Source: Sphaerisporangium fuscum (lineage in GTDB: Bacteria; Actinomycetota; Actinomycetes; Streptosporangiales; Streptosporangiaceae). From it: 64,000 nucleotides of DNA. The first letter of the stretch is position 1; the number at the start of each line of letters is the position of its first letter. Below, piece after piece: positions 8,356 to 17,136 of this stretch. The notes below the pieces were generated by a model. That model did not search any database. It was not told the origin of the DNA and was given only the letters and a program-made list of their open reading frames with translations. A program made the position numbers and the translations under genes. The stretch spans positions 115,115 to 179,114 of the forward strand of contig NZ_JAHDTF010000026.1 in the NCBI RefSeq assembly GCF_018531465.1. Reading direction: 5' to 3'.

Positions 8356-8420
8356 TTGACGGCGTTTTCGGCACGAGTATATCGTTGTGCATCAGTTGCA
8401 CATCAGTGCAATAAGCGCAC
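8356..8420 (+). promoter_or_regulatory. promoter with overlapping TetR operators
   Basis: A sigma-70-like promoter TTGACG (8356-8361), 16-base spacer and TATATC (8378-8383) points toward the reductase gene. Immediately downstream is a perfect dyad GTGCA-TCAGT-TGCAC (8387-8401), then GTGC-N7-GCAC (8406-8420), covering the expected transcription start. This is a textbook repressor layout for the divergent TetR protein. Binding itself is inferred. Confidence 0.65.
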
Positions 8421-8484
8421 ACGACGGCAGTCCTTGCACTGTCGTAACGATGAAGACAAGAACACACCGGAACCAGGAGCTGAC

Positions 8485-9417
8485 ATGAGAGTGCTGGTGG
8501 CAGGAGCGACCGGAGCGATGGGCAAGCAGCTGGTGCCCCGTCTGGTCGGCGCGGGGCACGAGGTCTTCGCCATGACGCGGAACGAGTCGAGCAAGGCCAG
8601 GCTGTCCGAGCAGGGCGCGGTGCCGATCGTCGCCGACGCGCTCGATCGCGGCCAGGTCGAGGCGGCCGTGCGCGAGGCGAAGCCGGATGTGCTCGTCCAT
8701 CAGCTGACCGCCATCGGACACATCGACACACGCCATTTCGATCGCAGTTTCGCCGCCACCGACCGGCTGCGGATCGAGGGCACCGACAATCTCCTCGCGG
8801 CAGGGCGCGCGGCAGGTGTGCGGCGGTTCGTGGCGGCGAGCAACGGAGCGTTCACTTATGCCAGGACGGGCGGGCCGGTCAAGACCGAAGAGGACCGGCT
8901 GGACCCGTCGCCGGTCAGGCAGATGGCCCCGATGATCGCCGCGATCCGGCATCTGGAGAAGGCCGTGCTGGACGCCGACTGGACCGAGGGGATCGTGCTT
9001 CGCTACGGCGCGTTCTACGGGCCGGGCACCTCCATGGAGCCGGGTTCCCAGCAGCTCGAGGCGATCCGCAAGCGCAAGTTCCCGATCGTCGGCGACGGCG
9101 GCGGGGTGTGGTCGTTCATCCACATCGCCGACGCGGCTGAGGCGACGGTCGCGGCGATCGAGAACGGCGCCCGCGGTGTCTACAACATCGTCGACGACGA
9201 CCCCGCCCCGGTCGCCGAGTGGCTGCCGGAGCTGGCCCGCAAGCTGGGCGCCAAGAAGCCGATGCGCGTGCCGCGGTTCGTCGGGCGGCTGGCCGCCGGG
9301 GAGGCCGGCGTCGTGCTGATGACCGAGCTCCGCGGCGCGTCGAACGCCAAGGCCAAGCGCGAGCTGGGCTGGCGCCCGGCACACCCGACCTGGCGGCAGG
9401 GCCTCCAGGTGTCATGA
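8485..9417 (+). CDS. NAD(P)-dependent epimerase/reductase (extended SDR fold)
   Basis: A 310-residue extended or atypical short-chain dehydrogenase. ATG 8485 has AGGAGC five bases upstream. The Rossmann motif GATGAMG is at residues 7-13, followed by VGAGHEVFAMTRNESSK, and the central FVAASNGAFTYA and LRYGAFYGPGT segments are typical of NAD-dependent epimerase/dehydratase proteins. The usual YxxxK catalytic pair is not evident. It is expressed from a promoter that overlaps palindromes next to the divergent TetR gene, so it is probably induced by a small molecule it helps to modify. Confidence 0.85.
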   Translation: MRVLVAGATGAMGKQLVPRLVGAGHEVFAMTRNESSKARLSEQGAVPIVADALDRGQVEAAVREAKPDVLVHQLTAIGHIDTRHFDRSFAATDRLRIEGTDNLLAAGRAAGVRRFVAASNGAFTYARTGGPVKTEEDRLDPSPVRQMAPMIAAIRHLEKAVLDADWTEGIVLRYGAFYGPGTSMEPGSQQLEAIRKRKFPIVGDGGGVWSFIHIADAAEATVAAIENGARGVYNIVDDDPAPVAEWLPELARKLGAKKPMRVPRFVGRLAAGEAGVVLMTELRGASNAKAKRELGWRPAHPTWRQGLQVS

Positions 9418-10005
9418 CTGCAGGCCGATCCTGGCAGCGCTTCGTCCTCGACCTCGGATACCGAGGGTCTGCCGCTCGGGCTCGATCACGCCCGCGACGC
9501 GCTCCTGCCCTCCGGCGGATCGACCGGCCGCTGGAACGCGCCGCGGGTCTCGGCCACGGGAGCGACCTCCTGCGGGCTCCACGCCCTCGACCATGCCGGG
9601 CGTGATCAGAAACGGTTCGGCCGACCATGGCCGACGTGAGACTCCTCGCCTCGGCCGAGGCACGCAGCGGGGCGGCGCCTGGCGGGCCGTGGTCCGGACC
9701 AGTAGGCCCGCCATCCCGCACCGCGCCCAGATCGACGTCCGCTCACCGCAGCCGAGTCTCCTGCGGGACGCCCCGGGTGTCAGCGGCCGAACCGAGCAGC
9801 CCGTAGGCGACGGTGACCGGCAGGTCGCGTGAACGATGAACGCTGCGGTAGCGCAGTCCTCACGATCCCCCTCGGCGAGCGGCTTCGCCGCGTCCGTCGT
9901 CACGTCGAGTGGCTCGCCGGCATCTCTGTGCGTCATGACGCCGCGTCAGCCAACCGTACGGCACACACCTCCACGACACCGACCCCCTCGGAGAGGAGCC
10001 AGACC
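9418..10005. other. 588-base gap without a recognisable gene
   Basis: Open frames exist on both strands because of the high GC content, but none combines a ribosome site, normal codon bias and a recognisable family. One minus-strand stretch near 9790-9830 reads VTVAYGLLGSAADTRGVPQE, which is protein-like but ends in frame at once. Possibly decayed coding DNA. The last 30 bases carry the GAGGAG ribosome site of the next SDR gene. Confidence 0.4.
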
Positions 10006-10770
10006 ATGAACGAACCCACCACCCAGAAGGTGGCGATGATTACCGGGGCGAACAAGGGCATCGGCCGCGCGACCGCCGAGCAGCTCGCCAGGCTGGGCAT
10101 GACGGTCCTGGTCGGGGCCAGAGACCTGCGGCGCGGTGAGGAAGCCGCTGCGGCGCTGCGCGCGGCGGGCGGCGATGCCCACGCGGTGACCCTGGATGTC
10201 ACCGACCCGGCCACCGTACGGGAGGCCGCGAGGTGGATCGAGGAGCGCTTCGGTCACCTTGACGTGCTGGTCAACAACGCCGGCATCACCGGCTCCGGGC
10301 AGGTCTCGCCGGAACATGCCCATGACCAAGTCCCAAGCTCGGTCGACCTGGACATGGTCCGGGCGGTGTTCGAGACCAACGTCTTCGGAGCGATCGTGGT
10401 GATCAACGCCATGCTGCCGCTGCTGCGGCGGTCACGAGCGCCGCGAATCGTCAACGTCAGCAGTCACGCCGCGTCGCTGACCCTCACCAGCGACCCGAAC
10501 GGCCCCTTCGAAGCACTGCCGCCCTCGGCCGCGTACACGCCGTCAAAGACCGCGCTGAACGCGCTGACCGTGCAGTATGCCAATGAGCTGCGCAAGGACG
10601 GAATCCTTGTCAACGCCGCCGCTCCGGGCTATGTCGACACCGACAGCAACGACCACACCGGCCACCTCACCCCCGCGCAGGGCGCCGCGGTCGTGGTGCG
10701 CCTGGCGACGCTGGGAGCGGACGGCCCGACCGCCGGGTTCTTCAGCCAGGACGGCCCGCTGCCCTGGTAG
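10006..10770 (+). CDS. SDR family NAD(P)-dependent oxidoreductase
   Basis: A 254-residue classical short-chain dehydrogenase; ATG 10006 follows GAGGAG by about eight bases. It has TGANKGIG (residues 13-20), an Arg after beta-2 (GARDLRRG) that favours NADPH, NNAG, Ser in NVSSHAAS and Tyr177-x3-Lys181 (YTPSK). The C-terminal end GADGPTAGFFSQDGPLPW is typical of the carbonyl-reductase-like subgroup that acts on small ketones or aldehydes. No regulator is immediately adjacent; the gene converges with the exonuclease gene. The substrate is unknown. Confidence 0.9.
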   Translation: MNEPTTQKVAMITGANKGIGRATAEQLARLGMTVLVGARDLRRGEEAAAALRAAGGDAHAVTLDVTDPATVREAARWIEERFGHLDVLVNNAGITGSGQVSPEHAHDQVPSSVDLDMVRAVFETNVFGAIVVINAMLPLLRRSRAPRIVNVSSHAASLTLTSDPNGPFEALPPSAAYTPSKTALNALTVQYANELRKDGILVNAAAPGYVDTDSNDHTGHLTPAQGAAVVVRLATLGADGPTAGFFSQDGPLPW

Positions 10771-10845
10771 CGGTCAGGCGGAGAGATCTGGGCTCGAAGA
10801 GAACCTGAACAGGACGATTCCAAGATCACTGCGGGGCCGTCGCGA

Positions 10846-11562
10846 TCAGAGCGGCCCGGGTCGGGCCGAGAACGGCCGCCGGGCGCGCCGGCGCACCCCG
10901 ACGGCTTCGGTGCCGGGCACGTCCGGCCACGGGACGCGTGCCGCGGCGCGGAACACGTGATGCCAGGGAGGGACGGGGCCGGCGGCCGCGATGTAGTGGC
11001 GCAGCAGCCCGGCCGCCGCCCGGGCGTCGGAGAGGGCCTCGTGGTGGCCGTCCAGCGGGACGCCGGCCGCGGCGCAGCAGTCGGGCAGCGTGCGCGGGTC
11101 GCCGCGCAGGAAGTGCGCCGCCCACGACATCGTGCAGACCCCCTCCCTGTGGTCCACCGGCCGGTCCACGCCCGCGCGGGCGAACTCGTAGGTGAGGAAC
11201 CGGGCGTCGAACGGCAGGTTGTGCCCCGCCACGATCCGCCCGCGCAGCAGCCCGGCGACGGTCCCCGCGATCCGCTCGAACGTCGGCGCCAGGAGGGCCT
11301 CCTCGGCGGTGATGCCGTGGACGTCCTCGGGGCCGACGCCGCGCTCGGGGTTGACGAGAGTGGCCCACTCGCCGGTGACCTCGCCCGCCGGGTCGAGATG
11401 CACGACGGCGATCTCGATGACGCGGTGGTCCTCCGAGGTGCGGAATCCGGTCGTCTCGACGTCGACCACCGCGTACCCCGGACCGCGGGCGTCCGCCGCC
11501 CCGGGATGTACCGGTGATCGCGCGAGGGGAACCGTGCGGCGTGCCGGGGATCTTGAACCCAT
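10846..11562 (-). CDS. DEDDh 3'-5' exonuclease (DNA polymerase III epsilon-like)
   Basis: A 238-residue protein with the three exonuclease motifs of the DnaQ superfamily: ExoI DVETTG (Asp34, Glu36), ExoII AGHNLPFDARFL with its Asp, and ExoIII HEALSDARAAAGLL with the His and Asp of the DEDDh class. These residues bind two metals for 3'-5' removal of nucleotides. The first 28 residues are basic and unlike the family, so translation may begin later. The last 25 residues are Arg/Pro-rich. No polymerase or helicase domain is fused. The gene stands alone and may act in DNA repair or RNA trimming. Confidence 0.85.
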   Translation of the reverse strand: MGSRSPARRTVPLARSPVHPGAADARGPGYAVVDVETTGFRTSEDHRVIEIAVVHLDPAGEVTGEWATLVNPERGVGPEDVHGITAEEALLAPTFERIAGTVAGLLRGRIVAGHNLPFDARFLTYEFARAGVDRPVDHREGVCTMSWAAHFLRGDPRTLPDCCAAAGVPLDGHHEALSDARAAAGLLRHYIAAAGPVPPWHHVFRAAARVPWPDVPGTEAVGVRRRARRPFSARPGPL

Positions 11563-11665
11563 GGGCGGAACCTACGGGGAAGGCCTGCGTGGTGACACTC
11601 GCCCTGACGGTTAGAGGTTGCTTCTCGCCGCGGCCGCCTTTCAGGCCGACAACTTACATAGTCTT

Positions 11666-11681
11666 GACAATTCGGATTGTC
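11666..11681. promoter_or_regulatory. palindrome in AT-rich divergent gap
   Basis: GACAAT-TCGG-ATTGTC is a perfect dyad inside the AT-richer 205-base gap between the exonuclease gene and the small gene at 11768. A wider dyad CCGACAA (11646-11652) / TTGTCGG (11677-11683) encloses it, and a TTGACA hexamer (11664-11669) overlaps its left arm. It looks like a repressor site on a promoter reading toward 11768; the regulator is unknown. Confidence 0.4.
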
Positions 11682-11767
11682 GGTGAGACCGTTTAATCAC
11701 GGAAGAACGGTCGCCTTCCCGAGCGGGACGGGCCCTCGGTGACGGCTGGAAGGAGGAGTACGAAGCG

Positions 11768-12160
11768 TTGAACAGAGGCTGGGACATGTATCTGCACACA
11801 CTCGACCAGTACCTGACCCATTTCCCGGGGCAGTTCGCGCTGGTCATCTTCACCGCGCGACCACAGGTCGGCGGGAGCGGCCCCGCGTGGAGCGTCCTGC
11901 ATCAAGGGCTCGGGCTGACCGGCGAGGTGGTGCAGGGCGATCGTGTCCGGCTGACCCCGGAGGGCTTCGACCCGATCGAGGGCGTCGCCGACTACGTCGT
12001 TCCCGGCTTCCTCGGCGTCCGCACCGGCAACGGGCTCTACCGGTTCATCCAGGGGGTCAACGACACCATCGTCGTCGGCCACCACATCTTCTCCAACGAG
12101 GTCGACCCCAGGAAGGCCGAACAGGCCTGGCAGGACTGGCTCACCAAGCTGTTCGGCTGA
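11768..12160 (+). CDS. hypothetical protein (130 residues)
   Basis: A small protein that I do not recognise. The start is set at TTG 11768 because AAGGAGGAG lies upstream at suitable distance; ATG 11786 is an alternative giving 124 residues. The sequence is well ordered (FALVIFTARPQ, YVVPGFLGVRTGNGLYRFIQ, DTIVVGHHIFSNEVDP), soluble and without cysteines or membrane segments, ending in a KAEQAWQDWLTKLFG amphipathic helix. Codon use is that of normal chromosomal genes here. An AT-rich promoter region with a palindrome lies upstream. No function is proposed. Confidence 0.7.
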   Translation: MNRGWDMYLHTLDQYLTHFPGQFALVIFTARPQVGGSGPAWSVLHQGLGLTGEVVQGDRVRLTPEGFDPIEGVADYVVPGFLGVRTGNGLYRFIQGVNDTIVVGHHIFSNEVDPRKAEQAWQDWLTKLFG

Positions 12161-12282
12161 CACCCCGACCGGTCGCCCGCCCCCGGTCCCGGTCCGCTCA
12201 CCACTCGCGCGCTGGATCGCGAGGCCACCCCGCAGGAAAGGACGGCGCGCGCCGGCCGGCCGGAACGCCAGTGAAGGTCACC

Positions 12283-12648
12283 ATGGGAATGGACGATAGA
12301 ACGCACTCACGACACGAAGATCACGGCAATGCTGCCGACACCGACTCCCAGGCGGTCGAGCCGCGCGGCCGCCTGGGCCCCCAACCCCACCACGGCCCAG
12401 CAGGTGCCGGGACGAACGGGGAAAAGCGCGACCCCCGATCCGCCTCGAGCCCGGGAGGGAACGGGGCGCACGAGCCCCATGACACCCCGGCTCCGGGCGG
12501 CAACGGGAGCAACGGAGCGCGCGACGAAGGTGAGCGCGACCCGGACGACCCCCGGGGGCCGGAGGGCAACGGGACCAACGGCAACGGCAAGGGAGAGGAA
12601 CCGGGGTCGGGCAAGTCGTTCCTGCTCGGCCTCGCCTGGTGGCCCTGA
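12283..12648 (+). CDS. hypothetical disordered Gly/Asn-rich protein
   Basis: A possible 121-residue protein (ATG 12283; GTG 12271 also possible) of very low complexity. It is rich in Gly, Asn, Pro, Asp and Glu and repeats GGNG/EGNG motifs (SPGGNGAHE, APGGNGSNGA, GPEGNGTNGNGKG), then ends abruptly in a hydrophobic tail, SFLLGLAWWP. No signal peptide, domain or clear ribosome site is seen, so it may not be translated. If real it would be intrinsically disordered with a membrane- or partner-binding C-terminus. Confidence 0.4.
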   Translation: MGMDDRTHSRHEDHGNAADTDSQAVEPRGRLGPQPHHGPAGAGTNGEKRDPRSASSPGGNGAHEPHDTPAPGGNGSNGARDEGERDPDDPRGPEGNGTNGNGKGEEPGSGKSFLLGLAWWP

Positions 12649-12651
12649 CGC

Positions 12652-13731
12652 TCAGACGACGGCCGCCCGGACGCAGAGCACGTCGGGCAGATGGGAGGCC
12701 ACCCGGCTCCACGAGTCGCCTTCGTCCCGGCTGGCGTAGACCTCACCCGAGCGGGTGCCGAAGTAGACGCCGGCCGGGTCGGCGTCGTCGGCGCACATCG
12801 CGTCGCGCAGCACCGACGGGTAGAACGGCTCCGCCGGCAGGCCGTCGGACAGGGCCTCCCAGGTGCCGCCGGCGTCCTGCGAGCGGTAGACCCGGCAGCG
12901 CCGGTCGGCCGGGAAGCGCATCGAGTCGGCGACGAGCGGGAAGTTGTAGATCACGCCGGCACGCCGCGGATGGGCGACCATGGGGAAGCCGAAGTCGCTG
13001 GGCAGGCCGTCGGCGATGGAGTCCCAGTGGCCGCCGCCGTCGTCGGAGCGGTAGACGCCGTGGTGGTTCTGGGCGTACAGCCGGTCGGGGTTCACCGCGT
13101 CACGGCCGACCTTGTGCACGCACTGCCCGAACTCGGGGAACCGGTCGGGCATGAAGGTCGCCTGGATGCCGGCGTTGTCGGCCTTCCACGAGGCCCCGCC
13201 GTCGGCGCTGCGGTAGACGCCCCCGGCCGACATGGCCACCAGGAGCTCGGACGGGTTGCGCGGGTGGGGGAGGACGGTGTGGACGGCCTGGCCCCCGAAC
13301 CCCGGCTGCCAGTGAGGGCGATGGGGGTGGTCCCACAGGGCCCGCACCATCTCGAAGGTGACACCGCCGTCGTCGGAGACGAACAGCGCCGAAGGCTCGG
13401 TGCCGGCCCACACCCGGCCGGGGACGACGGGATCGGGAACCAGCTGCCACACCCGCTCCAGCGCCGCGCCGGTGTCGGCCGGGAAGGCCACGGGCCGCCG
13501 CTCGGGCTCCTGCCAGGTGGCGCCGAGGTCGTCGCTGAAGGCCACGCTCGGCCCGAAGTGGGAGCTGGTCACTCCGGCGATCAGACGGGGTGTGCCGCCC
13601 CGCTTGTCGACGCACAGGCCGTAGACGCCCGTCATCGGGAAGTGAGGGCCGCTGATCCGCCACGACCGGCGGTCGTCGCTGAGGGCGAGGAACAGCCCCT
13701 TGGCGGTCCCCAGGGCCAAAAGGACGGTCAT
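12652..13731 (-). CDS. Asp-box (BNR/sialidase-like) beta-propeller protein
   Basis: A 359-residue protein with GGAAGG ahead of ATG 13731. It contains at least five Asp-box repeats of the form SxDxGxxW (YRSADGGASW, YRSDDGGGHW, YRSQDAGGTW, YASRDEGDSW and a variant FVSDDGGVTF), which shape the blade turns of sialidase/VPS10-type propellers. There is no signal peptide, and the catalytic Arg triad and Tyr/Glu of true sialidases cannot be recognised, so an enzymatic role is doubtful. A second Asp-box protein lies 214 bases upstream on the same strand. Families of this type are often annotated only as exo-alpha-sialidase or glycosyl hydrolase. Confidence 0.85.
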   Translation of the reverse strand: MTVLLALGTAKGLFLALSDDRRSWRISGPHFPMTGVYGLCVDKRGGTPRLIAGVTSSHFGPSVAFSDDLGATWQEPERRPVAFPADTGAALERVWQLVPDPVVPGRVWAGTEPSALFVSDDGGVTFEMVRALWDHPHRPHWQPGFGGQAVHTVLPHPRNPSELLVAMSAGGVYRSADGGASWKADNAGIQATFMPDRFPEFGQCVHKVGRDAVNPDRLYAQNHHGVYRSDDGGGHWDSIADGLPSDFGFPMVAHPRRAGVIYNFPLVADSMRFPADRRCRVYRSQDAGGTWEALSDGLPAEPFYPSVLRDAMCADDADPAGVYFGTRSGEVYASRDEGDSWSRVASHLPDVLCVRAAVV

Positions 13732-13945
13732 CGAGATCCTTCCCACTGCGCTCGGCACGGTCGACGCGGGCCAGTATCCATCCGGCCCCGCCGCCGAGGA
13801 AGGGTTGGCGCCCAGCTTTTTTGAAACATTTGTTTGGATGTCGACGAGGTCATCGACATCGTCTCCATGAGAGCGTGCCGAGTTCGGATGCTCGCGCCGC
13901 GTGCCGGTCCCGCCCGCCGTACAGCGGGCAGGACCGGCGGTGCGG

Positions 13946-15019
13946 TCAGGGAAGGCTGAGGGTGAGACGGGCGACGCGGCCCTGCTCGCCGGCCGCCCAG
14001 CAGCTCAGGTCGGGTGTGCAGGCGACCGTGTCGAAGGGTCCGCCGTCGAACTTCTGCCACTTCCTGCCGCCCGAGAGGGTCACGTCGCTTCCGGCAGGGC
14101 CGACCGCGATGGCGGCGAAGGGCAGGTGCGGGAGCCAGGCGACGCCCGAGCGGTAGGCCTCCGGCGGTGTCGCGGAGGGCTCCCAGGTCGTGGCGCCGTC
14201 CTTCGTGACCGCCGCAGCCGAGGGGGAGGCCTGGTCGGGACGGTAGTCGCCGCCCACGGCGATGCCCTGGCGCGGGTCGCGGAACGCCAGCGCGAACACG
14301 CCGCGGGCCGGGTCGCCGGCGGGTACCGGGGTGTCGGAGACGGTCCAGGTCAGGCCCCGGTCGCGGGAGTGGAACACGCGTGAGCGCTCGCCGCCTCCGG
14401 TCGCCAGCCACGCGTCGCGGCCGCCGACGGTGACCAGGCACTGGCCGCTCGCGGCGAACCCCGCCTCGCCCGGCAGTGCCTCGGGCATCCCGGCGGAGGG
14501 CAGGACGTGCCAGCTGCGACCGCCGTCGTCGGTGGCCAGGATGCGGAACTTCCCGTCGACCGGGTCGCTCATCGCCAGCCCGTGGCGGCGGTCGAAGAAG
14601 GCCATGCAGTCGTAGAACGCCCGGGGGTCGTCGTTGCGGAAGGTCTGTGCCCAGCTCCGGCCGCCGTCCTCGGTGCGGTAGACGCGGGAGTCGTCGCCCT
14701 CGCCGATCGACATGATCACCGCGGTACGGGAGTCGAAGGCCTCGATGTCGCGGAACTGCAGGCCGGAGGTGCCGGGCGGGGCGACGCTGCTCCAGGTGCG
14801 CCCGCCGTCGCCCGTGCGCAGCACGGTGCCGAGGCTGCCGGAGGTCCACGCCACGTCCCGGTTCACGGGTGACAGGCCGCGCAGGCGCGCCTCGACGCCG
14901 GTCGGCTTGAGGTCCCACGTCAGGGCCGGGGCCGCGGGCGCCGGCTGGGCGAGGGCGGGGGCGGCGGTCGCCAGGACGCCGACGGCCGACAGCATGCTCA
15001 GTGCGGTTCGCAGAATCAT
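13946..15019 (-). CDS. secreted Asp-box/Ycf48-like beta-propeller protein
   Basis: A 357-residue protein beginning with a Sec signal peptide (MILRTALSMLSAVGVLATAAPALAQP; likely cleavage after ALA). Four Asp-box motifs are visible (RTGDGGRTW, RTEDGGRSW, ATDDGGRSW, HSRDRGLTW), as in YCF48/photosystem-stability-factor-like and oxidoreductase-annotated propellers. It should be secreted. The ribosome site before ATG 15019 is weak. Context: same strand as the cytoplasmic Asp-box protein, and divergent from a Tat-exported FAD oxidoreductase, so a shared extracytoplasmic role is possible but unproven. Confidence 0.82.
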   Translation of the reverse strand: MILRTALSMLSAVGVLATAAPALAQPAPAAPALTWDLKPTGVEARLRGLSPVNRDVAWTSGSLGTVLRTGDGGRTWSSVAPPGTSGLQFRDIEAFDSRTAVIMSIGEGDDSRVYRTEDGGRSWAQTFRNDDPRAFYDCMAFFDRRHGLAMSDPVDGKFRILATDDGGRSWHVLPSAGMPEALPGEAGFAASGQCLVTVGGRDAWLATGGGERSRVFHSRDRGLTWTVSDTPVPAGDPARGVFALAFRDPRQGIAVGGDYRPDQASPSAAAVTKDGATTWEPSATPPEAYRSGVAWLPHLPFAAIAVGPAGSDVTLSGGRKWQKFDGGPFDTVACTPDLSCWAAGEQGRVARLTLSLP

Positions 15020-15227
15020 GCGTGGCAACGTAGCCAAACAGATCAGTTGAGTCCATGGTGCCCGGATCGCCGGGGTTGCGTGCGAACTCGTTGACAGTTG
15101 TACCAACCAAGCGCATGCTTCGGAAGCGGCGCATGGGCGCGAGGCGCCATCGCGGGGTTCCCCCGAACATCTCCCGGCGAGGTCTCACCGGCCTCGTGAC
15201 AGCCCACGCACGTCGAAGGGATCCACC

Positions 15228-17009
15228 ATGGCCGTCCCGTCCGGAACGTCCTCCGCCCCCGCCCGCTACAGCCGCCGCACCGTGCTGCGCGGCGCCGCCG
15301 TCACCGGCGCGGCCCTGCTCGCCGGCGGGGCGCTCGGCGGCCTCGCCCACGCCGACTCCGAGTACGACGTCGTGGTGGTCGGCGCCGGCGCGGCGGGCAT
15401 GACGGCCGCGCTGACCGCCGCCAGGCGTGGGCTGCGCGCGCTGGTCGTCGAGAAGGCCCCCACCTTCGGCGGCTCGGCCGCGCGGTCGGGGTCGGGGATC
15501 TGGGTGCCGTGCAACGAGGTCCTCCTGGCGGCCGGCGTGCCGGACACACCGGACAAGGCCGCCGCCTACCTCGCCCGCGTCGTCGGGAGCGAGATCCCCG
15601 CCGCGCGGCAGGCGGCGTACCTGGCGAACGGCCCCGCCATGATCTCGTTCGTCATGCGGAACAGCCCGCTGCGGTTCCGCTGGATGGAGGGGTACTCCGA
15701 CTACTATCCCGAGCTGCCCGGCGGCATGCCCAACGGCCGCTCCATCGAGCCCGACCAGTTCGACGGCAACCTCCTCGGCGCCGAGCTCGCCCACCTCAAC
15801 CCCTCCTACATGGCCACCCCCGACGGCCTGGTCGTCTTCAGCGCCGACTACAAATGGCTCACGCTCACCGCGGTCAACGCCAAGGGCCTGGCGGTCTCGG
15901 CGGCGTGCCTGGCCAGGGGCACCGAGGCCGCGCTGCGCGGCCAGAAACCGCTCACCATGGGCCAGGCCCTGGCGGGCGGCCTGCGGGCGGGACTGCTCGC
16001 GGCGGGCGTGCCCGTGTGGCTGAACACCCCCCTGGTGGACCTGCGCGTCGAGGCCGGGCGCGTGACCGGCGTCGTGGTCTCCTCCGGCGGGCAGCAGGTG
16101 ACGGCCGGAGCCCGGCGCGGCGTCGTCGTCGCCACCGGCGGCTTCGAGCACAACGCCGACATGCGCCAGGAGTACCAGCGCCAGCCCATCGGGACGGCCT
16201 GGACGGTGGGAGCCAAGGAGAACACCGGCGACGGGATCCGGGCGGGCGGCCGCGCCGGCGCCGCGCTGGACCTGATGGACGACGCGTGGTGGGGGCCCGC
16301 CATCCCCCTGCCCGACCAGCCGTACTTCTGCCTGGCCGAACGCACCCTGCCCGGTTCGATCATGGTGAACGGCCAGGGCGCGCGCTTCGTCAACGAGGCC
16401 GCCCCCTACAGCGACGTGGTGCACGTGATGTACTCGCTCAACACCCCGTCGTCGCCGCACATCCCCGCCTGGCTCATCACCGACCAGAACTACCGCGACC
16501 GCTACCTGTTCAAGGACATCGCCCCGCTGCTGCCCCTGCCCGACTCCTGGTTCGCGAGCGGCGCCGCCTTCAAGGCGCTCACCCTCGACGAACTGGCGCG
16601 CAGGATCGGAGTGCCGCCCGCGGCGCTGCAGTCGACCGTGACGAGGTTCAACGGGTTCGCGCTGACCGGCAAGGACCTGGACTTCCACCGCGGCGACAGC
16701 GCGTACGACCACTACTACACCGACCCCGCTGTCAAGCCGAACTCCTGCCTGGCCCCGCTGTGGCTGCCGCCCTTCTACGCGTTCAAGATCGTCCCAGGCG
16801 ACCTCGGCACGAAGGGCGGCATACGGACCGACGCCCGGGCACGCGCGCTGCGGGCCGACGGCACGGTGATCCCGGGCCTGTACGCGGCGGGCAACGCCAG
16901 CGGGGCCGTCATGGGGCACAGTTACGCGGGCGCCGGGTCCACCATCGGACCGGCCATGACCTTCGGCTACGTCGCCGCCAACGAGATCGCCGGCTCCGGG
17001 GGTGCCTGA
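15228..17009 (+). CDS. Tat-exported FAD-dependent oxidoreductase (KstD/flavocytochrome c-like)
   Basis: A 593-residue flavoprotein. It starts with a twin-arginine signal (SRRTVLRG at residues 15-22, hydrophobic stretch, then AHA) followed by the dinucleotide-binding motif VVVVGAGAAGMTAA (48-61) and VVEKAPTFGGSAARSGSG. The C-terminal FAD motif GLYAAGNASGAVMGHSYAGAGSTIGPAMTFG is characteristic of the fumarate reductase/3-ketosteroid delta-1-dehydrogenase family. It is probably folded with FAD in the cytosol and exported. The SYAGAGSTIGPAMTFGY ending suggests the steroid-dehydrogenase-like branch, but the substrate is not certain. No partner reductase is adjacent. Confidence 0.87.
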   Translation: MAVPSGTSSAPARYSRRTVLRGAAVTGAALLAGGALGGLAHADSEYDVVVVGAGAAGMTAALTAARRGLRALVVEKAPTFGGSAARSGSGIWVPCNEVLLAAGVPDTPDKAAAYLARVVGSEIPAARQAAYLANGPAMISFVMRNSPLRFRWMEGYSDYYPELPGGMPNGRSIEPDQFDGNLLGAELAHLNPSYMATPDGLVVFSADYKWLTLTAVNAKGLAVSAACLARGTEAALRGQKPLTMGQALAGGLRAGLLAAGVPVWLNTPLVDLRVEAGRVTGVVVSSGGQQVTAGARRGVVVATGGFEHNADMRQEYQRQPIGTAWTVGAKENTGDGIRAGGRAGAALDLMDDAWWGPAIPLPDQPYFCLAERTLPGSIMVNGQGARFVNEAAPYSDVVHVMYSLNTPSSPHIPAWLITDQNYRDRYLFKDIAPLLPLPDSWFASGAAFKALTLDELARRIGVPPAALQSTVTRFNGFALTGKDLDFHRGDSAYDHYYTDPAVKPNSCLAPLWLPPFYAFKIVPGDLGTKGGIRTDARARALRADGTVIPGLYAAGNASGAVMGHSYAGAGSTIGPAMTFGYVAANEIAGSGGA

Positions 17010-17069
17010 CGCCCTTCCGGTGGAGAGGTGGGGATAGCGGACGGTGAGCATCACATAGCTCTGAGGAGT

Positions 17070-17087
17070 ATTGACCGGGCGGTCAAT
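17070..17087. promoter_or_regulatory. perfect 18-bp TetR-type operator
   Basis: ATTGACCG-GG-CGGTCAAT is a perfect inverted repeat with 8-base arms. TTGACCG...CGGTCAA palindromes are common TetR-family sites. It lies 50 bases before the SPW gene, which is followed by and overlaps a TetR gene, so autoregulation of the two-gene unit is likely. Confidence 0.7.
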
Positions 17088-17136
17088 CAGGAAGACCGTC
17101 GAAGTCCACGAACCTCTCCCATGGCTGGAGGCAGGG

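Noticed and set aside
9412..9936. A possible 174-codon minus-strand gene between the NAD-reductase and SDR genes
   Set aside because: No ribosome site and no recognisable family. The text is Arg/Pro-rich and other frames in the same place are equally open.
12652..13731. Assignment of the Asp-box protein as an active sialidase
   Set aside because: Asp-box turns alone do not show sialidase activity, and the catalytic Arg triad and Tyr/Glu could not be identified.
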